Origin: Thermoplasmatota archaeon
Lineage (GTDB): Archaea > Thermoplasmatota > E2 > DHVEG-1
Direction of reading: 5' to 3'
NCBI GenBank assembly: GCA_030619765.1
Contig: JAUXAU010000022.1
Span: forward strand, 1-40,543
DNA: 40,543 nt
Position numbers and translations under genes: made by a program. The notes under the pieces were generated by a model. The model was given only the letters and a program-made list of their open reading frames with translations. It searched no databases and had not been told where the DNA came from. This document shows positions 1 through 8,337 of the stretch, one piece after another (positions within the stretch are counted from its first letter, which is position 1; each line of letters begins with the position of its first letter).

Positions 1-2
1 GT

Positions 3-83
3 ATAAAATTGTTCAAATCAGATACTGAAGAAACATTATACATAGGATTCGCTTTATGGGTGAAAATTGAGGAAATAAACTAA
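3..83 (+). CDS. C-terminal fragment of a protein cut by the left edge (uncertain)
   Basis: One frame is open from the window edge to a TAA at 81-83. It gives about 26 residues ending LWVKIEEIN. The other two forward frames hit stops early. The hydrophobic GFALWVK stretch resembles the C-terminal strand of the next secreted protein (VAVWADN), so it may be the tail of another exported protein of the same kind. That is a guess from a very short segment. The stop lies about 16 bp before the promoter/leader of the next gene, which is consistent with a gene end. Confidence 0.3.
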   Translation: MKLFKSDTEETLYIGFALWVKIEEIN

Positions 84-98
84 AGAATCACCATATTT

Positions 99-164
99 GA
101 TGAAAAATCCATCACTTGCTAAAATATAAATAAGATGTCACTTATGAAATATATGGGGAAAGGT
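99..164 (+). promoter_or_regulatory. Promoter and short leader of the NosD-type gene, copy 1 of a duplicated leader
   Basis: A TATA-like A/T block (AAATATAAATA, 122-132) lies 33-43 bp before the ATG at 165, and a GGGGAAAGG Shine-Dalgarno element lies at 155-163. The block from 99 is about 56/63 identical to 1527-1589, upstream of the next gene. Conservation stops where the two proteins diverge. The conserved part includes three in-frame ATGs (135, 144, 153) that are also conserved in the copy, which supports reading it as leader rather than coding sequence. Confidence 0.6.
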
Positions 165-1481
165 ATGAATAACTCCATCAAGAAAGGAGTAGTAGTTGCT
201 GTTATCTTATTATTCATTAGTGTGAGCGTTGTTCCATCAACTGTTGGCATTATAGAGGAAAAGACAGCTTTTACAGGTTCTATGTCCCCTGGATATATCC
301 AGGATTTAATCGATAATGCATCAAATGGTGATACCTTGTACGTTGGTGGGAGTGGACCAGGGAACTATACAAAGATACAGGATGCAATAAATGACTCATC
401 AGATGGAGACATGGTGTTTGTTTTTAATGGGACATATGTTGAGAATGTTGTTGTGGATAAATCAATTGACTTAATTGGTGAGGATAAAAATTCAACAGTT
501 ATTGACGGAAGCGGAGTTGGGGATGTTGTCTATATATCCGCTGATAAGGTTAATGTGACTGGATTTACTGTACAAAATAGTGGATACGTTGCGGTTGCTG
601 TATTTGATTTAAATGGAACACTTGTTGACTTTTTTTATGACTCAGGATTAGAGATACGTTCAAACTCCAATAGTGTCTTCGGGAATATTATCGCTGGATA
701 TATCTTCATTAAGAAATCCTCGGATAACAGTATTTTTTATAATAAAATATTTAGTATGGTTCTTTTTAACTCAAGTAATAATGTGATATCTAACAATAAT
801 GTTTCGAACAGGTTCATCGGAATATCACTATATTATTCTAGTAGCAATATAATATCTGAGAATGATATCTATTCAACTGGTAGTGGATTGTCACTATATA
901 ATTCAAGTAATTACAATAAAATCTACCACAACAACTTCATAGAAAACGTTCGAAATGCATATGATGATTGCAACAACACTTGGGACAATGGTTATCCTTC
1001 TTGTGGTAACTACTGGGATAACTATTCTGGACCAGATTATTACTGGGGTTCAAATCAGAGTATGAATGGTTCCGATGGTATTGGTGATTCTCCATACAAT
1101 ATCGCTGGTGACAGTAATCAAGATAGGTATCCGCTGATAGAACCTTATGGCATGACGAAACTAACATTTAGTATGGGGCCAGGGTTAGGGTTGTTCAAAT
1201 TCTCTGGTATCATAAAAAATATCGGTAACAAAACAGCGTTTAATGTGCAATGGAAAATAACATTTGATGGAGGAATCATTCTTATTGGAAGGGAATCTTC
1301 AGGATATTTACTGAGACCTCTTCTGGCTGGTGAAGAAATGAGTGTGTCTTCAGGTATTGCTATTGGATTTGGACGTATTATAATTACGGTAGCTGTATGG
1401 GCAGATAATGCTCCCTTAGTTTCTAAATCAATTCCTGGATTCCTATTCTTGTTCTTTATAAAGATAAACCCTGGTGGTTGA
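165..1481 (+). CDS. Secreted NosD-type parallel beta-helix protein
   Basis: This is a 438-residue exported protein. Residues 5-28 form a signal peptide (Lys-Lys, then a hydrophobic core ending VVPSTVG). Residues 65-330 show the NosD/periplasmic copper-binding beta-helix pattern. An opening GNYTKIQDAINDSSDGD segment is followed by short repeats rich in SSSN/ISEN/NVIS, then the family-typical stretch GNYWDNYSGPD and DGIGDSPYNI. The last 105 residues look like a beta-sandwich, possibly a CARDB-type domain (IKNIGNKTAFNVQWKI). In archaea such proteins are generally surface or extracellular adhesive or carbohydrate-related proteins, and copper binding is not implied. I chose the ATG at 165 over 135 because the sequence 135-164 is conserved as leader upstream of the next, unrelated gene and carries the Shine-Dalgarno element. 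A hairpin terminator overlaps the stop codon. Confidence 0.8.
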   Translation: MNNSIKKGVVVAVILLFISVSVVPSTVGIIEEKTAFTGSMSPGYIQDLIDNASNGDTLYVGGSGPGNYTKIQDAINDSSDGDMVFVFNGTYVENVVVDKSIDLIGEDKNSTVIDGSGVGDVVYISADKVNVTGFTVQNSGYVAVAVFDLNGTLVDFFYDSGLEIRSNSNSVFGNIIAGYIFIKKSSDNSIFYNKIFSMVLFNSSNNVISNNNVSNRFIGISLYYSSSNIISENDIYSTGSGLSLYNSSNYNKIYHNNFIENVRNAYDDCNNTWDNGYPSCGNYWDNYSGPDYYWGSNQSMNGSDGIGDSPYNIAGDSNQDRYPLIEPYGMTKLTFSMGPGLGLFKFSGIIKNIGNKTAFNVQWKITFDGGIILIGRESSGYLLRPLLAGEEMSVSSGIAIGFGRIIITVAVWADNAPLVSKSIPGFLFLFFIKINPGG

Positions 1482-1506
1482 AAATTGAACCACCTTTTCT
1501 TTTTTA
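1473..1506 (+). terminator. Hairpin plus T-tract terminator
   Basis: A perfect 7-bp stem (GGTGGTT at 1473-1479 pairing with AACCACC at 1488-1494) has an 8-nt loop and is followed by TTTTCTTTTTT. The stem includes the stop codon of the NosD-type gene. U-tracts are the main archaeal termination signal, and the hairpin strengthens the call. Confidence 0.75.
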
Positions 1507-1526
1507 ATTAGAGAGTCAGTATATTA

Positions 1527-1593
1527 GATGAAAAATCCTTTGCTGGCTAAAACTTAAATAAGATGTCACCTATGAAATATATGGGGAAAGAAT
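1527..1593 (+). promoter_or_regulatory. Promoter and short leader, copy 2 of the duplicated leader
   Basis: This is the second copy of the block at 99-164, offset by 1428 bp. It contains the A/T block ACTTAAATA (1552-1560), the conserved AAGATGTCACC segment and the Shine-Dalgarno GGGGAAAG (1583-1590), three bases before the ATG at 1594. A one-base insertion just before the ATG puts the conserved upstream ATGs out of frame with this gene. This shows that they are not translated as part of it. Confidence 0.6.
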
Positions 1594-2181
1594 ATGAATA
1601 AAAAGATACTCATTGGTAGTATCATAGCAGTTGTAATACTTGTTCTGGTATCGTTTACAGGTGTCGTAGGGTATCAAACTACTAAATCTTCTACTATCAC
1701 CAAAACATCACCATTGTTTACTGTCAGAAGTAAAAGGGCGATAGATGAAGAGAGTAAGGATATTGCTTGTGATTATATAGGGAGGGGAGAAGAAAGCGTA
1801 TTATCAATTCCAAAACGAAATGATACTAAAATAAAGATGGAGAAAGTATTAGATATTTTAACCAAGATGGATGATAAAATTTTTAATAACTTTATTAAGA
1901 AAATTATTCAGGATAAGAGAGTTAAAGATAGAGATATTCAAACAATAACAAAAGAATTATTTCATTTAAGGAATACTTACAAAGAAAAACCATTACCATT
2001 AACTTCAGATTTCCCTTTTTTATGTTCCCTAAAAGATCTATTCTTCGCTTTAGTATATATTTATATGTATACGGGGGGGATATTTGGATTAATATTTGCT
2101 TTTTTTTGGGCTATAAATTGGCCAACTTTTTTTGTTACGTTAACTTGCTATCCTAGTCCATACTGCTATCCTTATCCTTAA
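1594..2181 (+). CDS. Small signal-anchored protein of unknown function
   Basis: The product has 195 residues. MNKKILIGSIIAVVILVLV is a typical N-terminal signal or membrane anchor (positively charged start, hydrophobic residues 5-24). A hydrophilic, mostly helical middle follows (about 45-145, with MEKVLDILTKMDDKIFNNFI and KDRDIQTITKELFHL). The C-terminal part, residues 148-195, is hydrophobic and aromatic (ALVYIYMYTGGIFGLIFAFFWAINW) and ends in a short Cys/Pro/Tyr-rich tail. I know the N-terminal pattern as recurring in Thermoplasmata hypothetical proteins but cannot name a function. The two hydrophobic ends suggest membrane association outside the cytoplasm. It shares its promoter/leader with the preceding surface protein, so the two are probably co-regulated. 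Confidence 0.75.
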   Translation: MNKKILIGSIIAVVILVLVSFTGVVGYQTTKSSTITKTSPLFTVRSKRAIDEESKDIACDYIGRGEESVLSIPKRNDTKIKMEKVLDILTKMDDKIFNNFIKKIIQDKRVKDRDIQTITKELFHLRNTYKEKPLPLTSDFPFLCSLKDLFFALVYIYMYTGGIFGLIFAFFWAINWPTFFVTLTCYPSPYCYPYP

Positions 2182-2864
2182 TTTATCGCTGATTCTTCTG
2201 GCTAAAAACCAAAATTGGCAGTAATTAACACTTGCGTTATTCATTCTAAAATTTCTCTTCTTCCACCTCACGTCATTTTTGAATACATTGTAAGCCTAAT
2301 AGATAAAATGAAACCACTACCACCCATTTGCCACTTATTTATCATAATATCCATCTTAGTATCCATCTTATCCATCTTTGTTTTAATCACAGCCTTCAAC
2401 GGCCAATTAAAACATCAAATTCTTAGAACCTGCCCAACTCCGTTCAAAATTCGACGCTTTTCTAACCATCCAATGATTTCATATTTCAACCTACTTCACT
2501 TCTTTTTTTCTTCATATCAACTATTGTTTTACCATCATCGCAACTCGTACAAAATACGACACCTAAAAACCCGCTCAATTCTGTTCAAAATCCGACACCT
2601 GAAAACTCCATGTATATAACTCTTCGTTCGGAATCCGACACCTACCTTTCGTTCAAAATACGACACCTGACTTGTTCAAAATGTGTCGCCTGCCTCACGT
2701 TCAAAATTTGTTGCTTAGCTTGTTCAAAATCTGAGGTTTATTTATAGCCGACCAATAAAACCCAGACTAACATTCAAATACGTCCATTCATTTTACCTAT
2801 CATACAGAAAAAAGATTTAATAAATTCTGTGTTTTACTATGCGTGAAACCGCTCTGGTGAAAAT
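2182..2864. other. Non-coding stretch with a degenerate repeat
   Basis: No convincing gene lies in these 683 bases. The only long frame (2215-2619) starts at TTG, has a low-complexity composition and partly translates the repeat. The first half is C/T-rich on the plus strand with an ATCCATCTTAGT-like microrepeat near 2350. The second half holds the tandem repeat listed separately. The last 60 bases hold the promoter of the activase gene: a TATA-like TTTAATAAA at 2816-2824 and a GGTGA Shine-Dalgarno at 2856-2860. Confidence 0.6.
2442..2739. repeat. Degenerate short tandem repeat, unit about 18 bp at 23-25 bp spacing
   Basis: Eight recognisable copies of GTTCAAAATnCGACACCT start at 2442, 2547, 2583, 2626, 2651, 2674, 2699 and 2722. 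The last five are spaced 25, 23, 25 and 23 bp. Copies at 2583 and 2651 match the consensus fully. The GTTCAAAAT half is the best conserved, while CGACACCT decays in the last three copies. The gaps between units are only 5-7 bp in the regular part, which rules out CRISPR spacers. Origin and role are unknown. Confidence 0.7.
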
Positions 2865-3653
2865 ATGATAAAAGATAGATATTTTGCAGGTATTGACGTT
2901 GGAACATCGTACATAAAAGCAGTAATTATAGATGAGAAAAATAAAATTGCCGGATCTTTTACCAACAGATCAGGTGCAGACCTTCAGAAGTCGATTACCA
3001 CTGCATTCAAAGGAGCTATTGATGCTGCGGATGTGTCTCGACATGCGATAAAGCATATTACAGCAACAGGATTTGGAAGAAGAAACGTATCCTTTGCTGA
3101 CAGTGTAAAAACTGAAATTAGTTCCCATGCAAAAGGCGCCTACCAATATTTTCCTAGAAAGATTACCATCATTGACATTGGGGGTCAGGATACAAAAATC
3201 ATCAAGATCGATGCACAAGGAAAAATACTGAGTTTTAAGATGAACAGAAAATGTGCTGCTGGGACAGGTGCGTTCCTAGAAGAGATTTCATACAAACTTA
3301 ATATACCAATGAGTGAAATAAATGTTCTTGCAGCCAAATCCTCCAAAGATACTGCCCTTAGTAGCTTCTGCACAGTTTTTGCATCCACTGAAATCCTCAC
3401 ACGAATTAAAGAAGGAGAAAAGATAGAAGATATGGTCAAAAGTGCGTTTGAATCTGTAGCAAGACGTGTCATCGAGATGGACACACTTGAAGGCACGATA
3501 GTAATGACTGGTGGTGTGGTAGCATATAATAATGTTATATTGAAAACCCTAGCAAAGTCCGTTGGAAAGGAGATTTTGACTCCACCAGATCCACAATTGA
3601 GCGGTGCTTTTGGAGCAGCAGTGTTTGCAAGAGAAATGGAAAAGTTAGGGTAG
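2865..3653 (+). CDS. BadF/BadG/BcrA/BcrD-type ATPase (CoA-enzyme activase)
   Basis: The product has 262 residues with the ASKHA ATPase fold of the 2-hydroxyacyl-CoA dehydratase activators (HgdC) and benzoyl-CoA reductase ATPase subunits. Visible motifs are GIDVGTSYIKAVIID (9-23, phosphate-1), IDIGGQDTKIIKI (103-115, phosphate-2), MTGGV (214-218, adenosine) and the two cysteines C130 (KCAAGTG) and C169 (FCTVFAS). In characterised activators these two residues from each monomer bridge a [4Fe-4S] cluster at the dimer interface. Such proteins use ATP to send one low-potential electron to a partner dehydratase or reductase. No HgdAB-, BcrBC- or FldBC-like partner is in this window, so the substrate enzyme is unknown. 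A GGTGA Shine-Dalgarno sits four bases before the ATG. Its length and complete motif set suggest a functional enzyme. Confidence 0.88.
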   Translation: MIKDRYFAGIDVGTSYIKAVIIDEKNKIAGSFTNRSGADLQKSITTAFKGAIDAADVSRHAIKHITATGFGRRNVSFADSVKTEISSHAKGAYQYFPRKITIIDIGGQDTKIIKIDAQGKILSFKMNRKCAAGTGAFLEEISYKLNIPMSEINVLAAKSSKDTALSSFCTVFASTEILTRIKEGEKIEDMVKSAFESVARRVIEMDTLEGTIVMTGGVVAYNNVILKTLAKSVGKEILTPPDPQLSGAFGAAVFAREMEKLG

Positions 3654-3730
3654 TACACCGTCTAAATTGGGATAAATTGTATAAATATTAGCAAAAGATT
3701 AAAATCATATTTCCCCTGTATATAATTGTT

Positions 3731-4672
3731 ATGATTGATAATAGGACATTTGATTACGACTTCCCACCCTATAGGCCGCCAAATGAAGCGAGTTCTGCTC
3801 TTATTCGCGCTTCCAGAGGCTGTCCTTGGAATAAATGCTTGTTTTGCACAATGTATAAAACCCTTAAGTTCAAGCCTCGGTCAGCAGAAGACATCAAAAG
3901 AGACATAGACAAGGCAGCAGATATCTACAAAGGAGCCAAGACGGTATTTATAGCTGATTCTGACAGCCTTGTCATGAAGAATATAGTAGATATAATTCAG
4001 CATATAAAACTGCGTTTTCCAGACAGTGATCGGATAACCTCATATGCCAGGGCCAAGACATTGATGAAATTAGGCTCTGAACGTTTGAAGAAAATAAAAG
4101 AAGCGGGTCTAACCAGAGTGCACGTTGGCTTGGAATCAGGGGATAAAAAGACCTTGGAATTCATGCAGAAGGGCGTTACACCCGAGGAGATGATATCTGG
4201 GGGCAAGGCGGCCAAGAGGGCAGGTCTGGAGCTTTCGTTCTACATCCTTATAGGTGCCGGAGGAAAGGATAGACTAGAAGAACATGCAGTAGAGTCCGCC
4301 AGGGTGTGTAATGAGGTGAATCCGGACTTCATAAGGCTCAGGACATTGGTGGTCCAACGTGGTTCACTTCTAGAGGAAAAGAAAAACTCCGGTGACTACA
4401 AACCTACATCTCCTATTGAAAAGTTAAAAGAGGTCAGGATGCTGATAGAGAATCTTGAAGTAAACCATTGCGAACTTGCCTCTGATCATTTCACCAATAA
4501 TATTTGGGTGAACAATACGGTAGTCTATAAAGGGGTTTACGGAATACTCCCCCAGGAGAAACAGGACATGCTGGATATATTGGACCACACCTTAGGTTTC
4601 CTCTCGGCTATCGAGGGCGAAGTATTGGATGCAACTATACTATATGAAAGAGGCATTATAAACTCGCTCTAA
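3731..4672 (+). CDS. Radical SAM protein with a CX4CX2C cluster motif
   Basis: The product has 313 residues. Near the N terminus RASRGCPWNKCLFCTMYK places C31, C36 and C39 as CX4CX2C rather than the standard CX3CX2C. The GCPWNxCxFC form recurs in a radical SAM subgroup related to the Elp3/MiaB-like fold, so this is a family trait and not a defect. Later elements fit the SAM barrel: a DSDSLVMKN segment, VHVGLESGDKKTLEFMQKG (about 135-153) and SFYILIGAGG. I recognise no SPASM or B12-binding domain, and the substrate is unknown. The gene stands alone between the activase and a convergent operon. No strong Shine-Dalgarno precedes the ATG, while A/T-rich TATA-like sequences lie at 3671-3690 and 3716-3725, so the leader is short or absent. 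Confidence 0.8.
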   Translation: MIDNRTFDYDFPPYRPPNEASSALIRASRGCPWNKCLFCTMYKTLKFKPRSAEDIKRDIDKAADIYKGAKTVFIADSDSLVMKNIVDIIQHIKLRFPDSDRITSYARAKTLMKLGSERLKKIKEAGLTRVHVGLESGDKKTLEFMQKGVTPEEMISGGKAAKRAGLELSFYILIGAGGKDRLEEHAVESARVCNEVNPDFIRLRTLVVQRGSLLEEKKNSGDYKPTSPIEKLKEVRMLIENLEVNHCELASDHFTNNIWVNNTVVYKGVYGILPQEKQDMLDILDHTLGFLSAIEGEVLDATILYERGIINSL

Positions 4673-4712
4673 AGTATTCGGATAAAAAGATGAGCACATC
4701 TACATAAAATAT

Positions 4713-4991
4713 TCATCCACCACTAATAGGAACAAAAAATAAAAGTTCATCACCGTTTTTGAGCTCAGTGTTTACCCCATTTAAGGCAGAAATTGGTTTA
4801 TCATTCACGAACATGCACATATAATCTGTTAGCTTGCCCGCCTTTGTGTAGAATTCCTTCTTCAGTCGGGGATATCTGTTTACTAATACTTTGAGCAGAT
4901 CCCCAAGAGTAACGCCGTCGAAATCTAATTCTAGCTCACTTTTACCAACAGCATATGAAAATGGTTTGAGGAGTTTTATTTTAAGTTTCAT
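4713..4991 (-). CDS. MoaD/ThiS-family ubiquitin-like sulfur carrier
   Basis: The product has 92 residues and ends in VPISGG. The terminal Gly-Gly is the hallmark of small beta-grasp sulfur carriers (MoaD, ThiS, archaeal SAMPs), which are adenylated and thiocarboxylated by an E1-like enzyme. The order of beta strands (MKLKIKLLKPFSYAVG, LELDFDGVTLGDLLKVL, DKPISALNGVNTELKNGDELLFF) fits MoaD. It is the last gene of the minus-strand carboxylase operon, 22 bp after the flavoprotein, with a GATGGGA Shine-Dalgarno. Possible roles are molybdopterin or tungstopterin synthesis, tRNA thiolation or protein modification. The neighbours do not decide between these, as no MoaE or E1 gene is present. Confidence 0.8.
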   Translation of the reverse strand: MKLKIKLLKPFSYAVGKSELELDFDGVTLGDLLKVLVNRYPRLKKEFYTKAGKLTDYMCMFVNDKPISALNGVNTELKNGDELLFFVPISGG

Positions 4992-5013
4992 TTCCCATCT
5001 GCCTGTTAATTAA

Positions 5014-6222
5014 TTATTTATCTCTACTAAACCTATCCTTGAAAGAGACATAGATATATCTAAATATGATTGCTAACCTATATCTGGAAATACTTATTTG
5101 GCCACCAGTAACCCCCATAGTGAGTTTAGCAAGTTTTTTATCTTTAGTTAAAAGTCTAACGAATTTTTCTGAATCTTTTCCCCATTGTTTGTTGAAACGC
5201 CCAAAAAGCTTTAGGTCTTTACCAAATTCATCTTTCCAAAGTTTCTGATACTTTGATAAAAACCTTTCACTAGTATCATTAGCTTTTAAGGCTTCATCAG
5301 TTACATTTGCAGCTATCTCGCCAGAGGTCATTGCATAGTATATGCCTTCACCAGTAATTGAATTGATAAATCCAGCTGCATCCCCACATAGAAGTACCCG
5401 ATCAGCAAATGTTTTTTCGAGAGGAAAGACCGGTAATGTACTGCCTTTTGGATTTTCTATTTTAAAATCTCTGGGCAATATATTATTCTCTTTAAGAGTA
5501 TCTATATATTTTTCATAGATCTCTTTTAAATTTGTCTTGGGTTTTGATTTATCTACCGCTGATTCAAATTCACCAATTCCGACACTTACATGTTTTTTCT
5601 TTGGAAATATCCATCCGTAGCCGGCTATTCCCTGTATTTTTATGAATATGTGTATCGTTCTTTTCTCGGAGAAGTATTTTTTAAGTTGCTCTTCTAGCAT
5701 TGTCTGTTCCTGTACTAGAGATACGCAAATATCATCGGTATTTTTAACTAGGTTTGATTTCTCCACAATAACACTTCTAGCCCCATCTGCTCCAATTACT
5801 ATTTCTGATTCAATTTTCTCTCCGTCTTCTAATATTATTATTGCTTTATCTTTTAGTATTTTGATGTCTGTTACTGTTTTTTCATCAAGAAAATCTACTC
5901 CCTTCGCGACAGCAATTTTAACTAAACCATAATCAAAATTCTTTCTAAGAATCGTTGCAATAAGTGGCCTGTCCCTTTGAATCTTCAATCTATACTTTAA
6001 GGAGGATGAATAGGTGATGCTTCCATATGAAATAGAATCAATTAAATCTATAACATAGGGAAATCGTTTTAAAACCCTTGTTGGAAGACCTCCACCGCAT
6101 GGTTTATCCCTCGGAAATTTTTTCTTATCGATAAGTAGAACCTTCACCTCTTTTTCAGCGAGGCATTTTGCAGCTGTTGAACCAGATGGTCCTGCACCGA
6201 CTATAACAACATCGTATTTCAT
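5014..6222 (-). CDS. Geranylgeranyl reductase family FAD-dependent oxidoreductase
   Basis: The product has 402 residues. The FAD Rossmann motif VVIVGAGPSGSTAAK occupies residues 5-19. PCGGGLP (41-47) is the conserved Cys-containing loop of archaeal geranylgeranyl reductases. The second FAD-contact motif LLCGDAAGFINSITGEG lies near residues 275-291. Family members reduce geranylgeranyl groups of archaeal lipids or related isoprenoids, and others are uncharacterised. I start the gene at 6222 (MKYDVVIVG) because the longer frame would overlap the end of the upstream carboxyltransferase and adds no homologous sequence. It lies 13 bp after that gene and is probably co-transcribed. Its place in an operon for a methylcrotonyl- or geranyl-type carboxylase hints at isoprenoid-related acyl-CoA chemistry rather than a purely housekeeping lipid role. 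Confidence 0.85.
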   Translation of the reverse strand: MKYDVVIVGAGPSGSTAAKCLAEKEVKVLLIDKKKFPRDKPCGGGLPTRVLKRFPYVIDLIDSISYGSITYSSSLKYRLKIQRDRPLIATILRKNFDYGLVKIAVAKGVDFLDEKTVTDIKILKDKAIIILEDGEKIESEIVIGADGARSVIVEKSNLVKNTDDICVSLVQEQTMLEEQLKKYFSEKRTIHIFIKIQGIAGYGWIFPKKKHVSVGIGEFESAVDKSKPKTNLKEIYEKYIDTLKENNILPRDFKIENPKGSTLPVFPLEKTFADRVLLCGDAAGFINSITGEGIYYAMTSGEIAANVTDEALKANDTSERFLSKYQKLWKDEFGKDLKLFGRFNKQWGKDSEKFVRLLTKDKKLAKLTMGVTGGQISISRYRLAIIFRYIYVSFKDRFSRDK

Positions 6223-6235
6223 TATGAAACCACTA

Positions 6236-7843
6236 TTACATTCTAAATACGCCGGGTCTCCAGTCTGGAATTGGAGCATTTAGGGAGGCAGAAATACCAA
6301 GTCCTAGCACCATTCTTGTATCTACTGGATCGATAACACCATCATCCCATATCCTAGCAGTACTATAATATGGGCTCCCTTCTACCTCATATTTCTTTAA
6401 AATAGGACCAGTTAACTCTTTTTCTTCTTTTTTGGTCATCTCTATGCCTTTTCTCCAGAGCTGATCTCGTTTAACTGTAAGAAGTACATTGGCTGCCTGT
6501 TCACCACCCATCACAGAAATTCGTGCGTTTGGCCACATCCATAGCTGCCTAGGTTGGTATGCCCTGCCACACATCCCATAATTACCTGCTCCAAATGATC
6601 CACCTATTATTACAGTGAATTTTGGTACTTGTGCACATGTTACTGCTGATACCATTTTTGCCCCGTCTTTTGCAATACCACCTGCTTCATACTTCTTTCC
6701 AACCATAAACCCAGTAATGTTCTGTAAAAAAACCAAGGGGATCTTTCGCTGACAACAAATTTCAATGAAATGCGATCCTTTAAGAGCAGATTCAGAGAAA
6801 AGAACACCATTATTAGCTAAAATTCCTACTGGATATCCCATAATTTTTGCAAAGCCGCAGATTAGTGTTGTTCCGTACAATGTTTTAAATTCATGAAATT
6901 TAGATCCATCTACGATCCTTGCAATGATTTCCTTAACATCAAAGGGTCTTCGAGAGTCTTTTGGAATTATTCCATAGATTTCTTTGATATCATGTGCTGG
7001 TTCCTCAGGTTTTTTGATGTCAAGATGGGTTTTCTCCGGTCTGTTCAGATTCTCTACAATATTTCGAGTGATTCTAATTGCTTCTATATCGTCATGTGCA
7101 TAGTGATCAGATACCCCACTCTCTTTGCAATGGACATCTGCTCCTCCAAGTTCTTCTGTTGTTACTTCTTCACCAGTTGCTGCCTTGACAAGCGGTGGAC
7201 CGCCTAAAAATATGGATCCTGTTCCTTTTACAATGACTGTTTCATCAGACATCGCCGGAACATATGCTCCACCAGCAGTACAAGAACCCATGACAACCGC
7301 GATTTGCGGTATCTTCAATGAGGACATCTTTGCCTGATTATAGAATATTCGTCCGAAATGTTCTCTATCTGGAAATACCTCATCCTGCATCGGTAAGAAA
7401 GCCCCCCCTGAGTCTACCAGATAGATACAGGGAAGATTGTTCTCCATTGCAATTTCTTGAGCGCGTAGATGTTTCTTGACAGTTATTGGATAATACGTAC
7501 CGCCGGAGACAGTCGCATCGTTTGCAACAATTACCACTTCCCCTCCATGAGTAATGCCAATACCGGTTACTATGCCCGCTCCAGGTGCTTTATTATTGAA
7601 CATATTATGCGCTGCAAGAGGATTAAATTCCATAAATGGGGTATCTGGGTCAAGTAATATCTCAATTCTTTCTCTAGCCAGCATCTTATTTCTTGATTTG
7701 TGTAACTTGATTTTCTCTTCACCACCCCCTTTTGCAGCAACAGCAATGTGTTCTTTTAAGTCTTTAGCAAGTTTTTCATAATGAGCAAAATTCTCTTTAT
7801 ACTCCTTACTGGAAGTATTTATTCCACTTTCAATAATATCCAT
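6236..7843 (-). CDS. Acyl-CoA carboxylase carboxyltransferase, methylcrotonyl-CoA type
   Basis: The product has 535 residues and is the biotin-dependent carboxyltransferase. The N-terminal half carries [11 protein letters not shown] (143-153), [14 protein letters not shown] (158-171) and [16 protein letters not shown] (186-201). These are diagnostic of the methylcrotonyl-CoA/geranyl-CoA carboxylase beta branch rather than the propionyl-CoA branch. The C-terminal half carries [21 protein letters not shown] and [16 protein letters not shown], the CoA-binding and oxyanion-hole region. The start at 7843 (MDIIESG) has a GGAGG Shine-Dalgarno six bases upstream and lies one base after the TAA of the biotin carrier. 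The likely reaction is carboxylation of 3-methylcrotonyl-CoA to 3-methylglutaconyl-CoA in leucine/isovalerate catabolism. Geranyl-CoA is an alternative substrate. The operon holds all three carboxylase functions and the following hydratase. Confidence 0.9.
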   Translation of the reverse strand: MDIIESGINTSSKEYKENFAHYEKLAKDLKEHIAVAAKGGGEEKIKLHKSRNKMLARERIEILLDPDTPFMEFNPLAAHNMFNNKAPGAGIVTGIGITHGGEVVIVANDATVSGGTYYPITVKKHLRAQEIAMENNLPCIYLVDSGGAFLPMQDEVFPDREHFGRIFYNQAKMSSLKIPQIAVVMGSCTAGGAYVPAMSDETVIVKGTGSIFLGGPPLVKAATGEEVTTEELGGADVHCKESGVSDHYAHDDIEAIRITRNIVENLNRPEKTHLDIKKPEEPAHDIKEIYGIIPKDSRRPFDVKEIIARIVDGSKFHEFKTLYGTTLICGFAKIMGYPVGILANNGVLFSESALKGSHFIEICCQRKIPLVFLQNITGFMVGKKYEAGGIAKDGAKMVSAVTCAQVPKFTVIIGGSFGAGNYGMCGRAYQPRQLWMWPNARISVMGGEQAANVLLTVKRDQLWRKGIEMTKKEEKELTGPILKKYEVEGSPYYSTARIWDDGVIDPVDTRMVLGLGISASLNAPIPDWRPGVFRM

Positions 7844-7844
7844 A

Positions 7845-8336
7845 TTACGCCTCCTTTCCCTCAAGTTCAGCAGTAGTTTGACCAATTTCAATCTGATCTT
7901 TTTCCTTAAAATTAACTTTTTTTATTGTACCGTTATATGGGGCCCTTATCAGATATTCCATCTTCATTGCTTCAATAACCATTATCACGTCATCTTTCTT
8001 AACTGTGTCTCCCTCCTTTATTTTTACACTAACAACAGTTCCAGATATCGGAGAGTTAAGGCCGCTTTCTTTCTTGCCAGTTCTTTTTTGTCCAGTAAGC
8101 TCTATACGTTTTACTTTGAAAATGTTACCATCAATAAAAACAAATTTATTTTCTTCACCCTCAGAAATTACACATTTAATAACCCTGCCGCCTAATTCTA
8201 TCTTAAGTTGACCTGGTTTTGATTCTGTTGCATTTACTGTGTATTCATTATTATCATAAGTTACAAAAAATTGGTTTTCCCTGTGTTCAACTGTCACATT
8301 ATAAACATGGTTTTCATGTTCATAGTTTATAAACAT
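7845..8336 (-). CDS. Biotin carboxyl carrier protein of the first carboxylase
   Basis: The product has 163 residues. The biotinyl/lipoyl domain covers residues 94-160, with the biotinylation motif EAMKM at 122-126 (Lys125) and the expected symmetric glycine turn ([19 protein letters not shown]). The N-terminal 80 residues form a beta-rich BT-like domain ([35 protein letters not shown]) that usually docks the carrier to the holoenzyme. A short Lys/Gly linker joins the two parts. The start at 8336 (MFINYEHEN) is preceded by a GGGAG Shine-Dalgarno and lies one base after the biotin carboxylase stop. It works as a separate subunit carrying carboxybiotin between the carboxylase and the transferase. 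Confidence 0.9.
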   Translation of the reverse strand: MFINYEHENHVYNVTVEHRENQFFVTYDNNEYTVNATESKPGQLKIELGGRVIKCVISEGEENKFVFIDGNIFKVKRIELTGQKRTGKKESGLNSPISGTVVSVKIKEGDTVKKDDVIMVIEAMKMEYLIRAPYNGTIKKVNFKEKDQIEIGQTTAELEGKEA

Positions 8337-8337
8337 A

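Noticed and set aside
2215..2619. 134-residue open frame on the plus strand
   Set aside because: It begins at TTG, has a low-complexity Ile/Leu/His/Tyr-rich composition, and its second half is a translation of the tandem repeat (FKIRHLKT-like units). I see no Shine-Dalgarno or recognisable domain.
2442..2739. CRISPR array
   Set aside because: Units of 18 bp with 5-7 bp gaps and strong decay do not leave room for spacers, and no cas genes are present.
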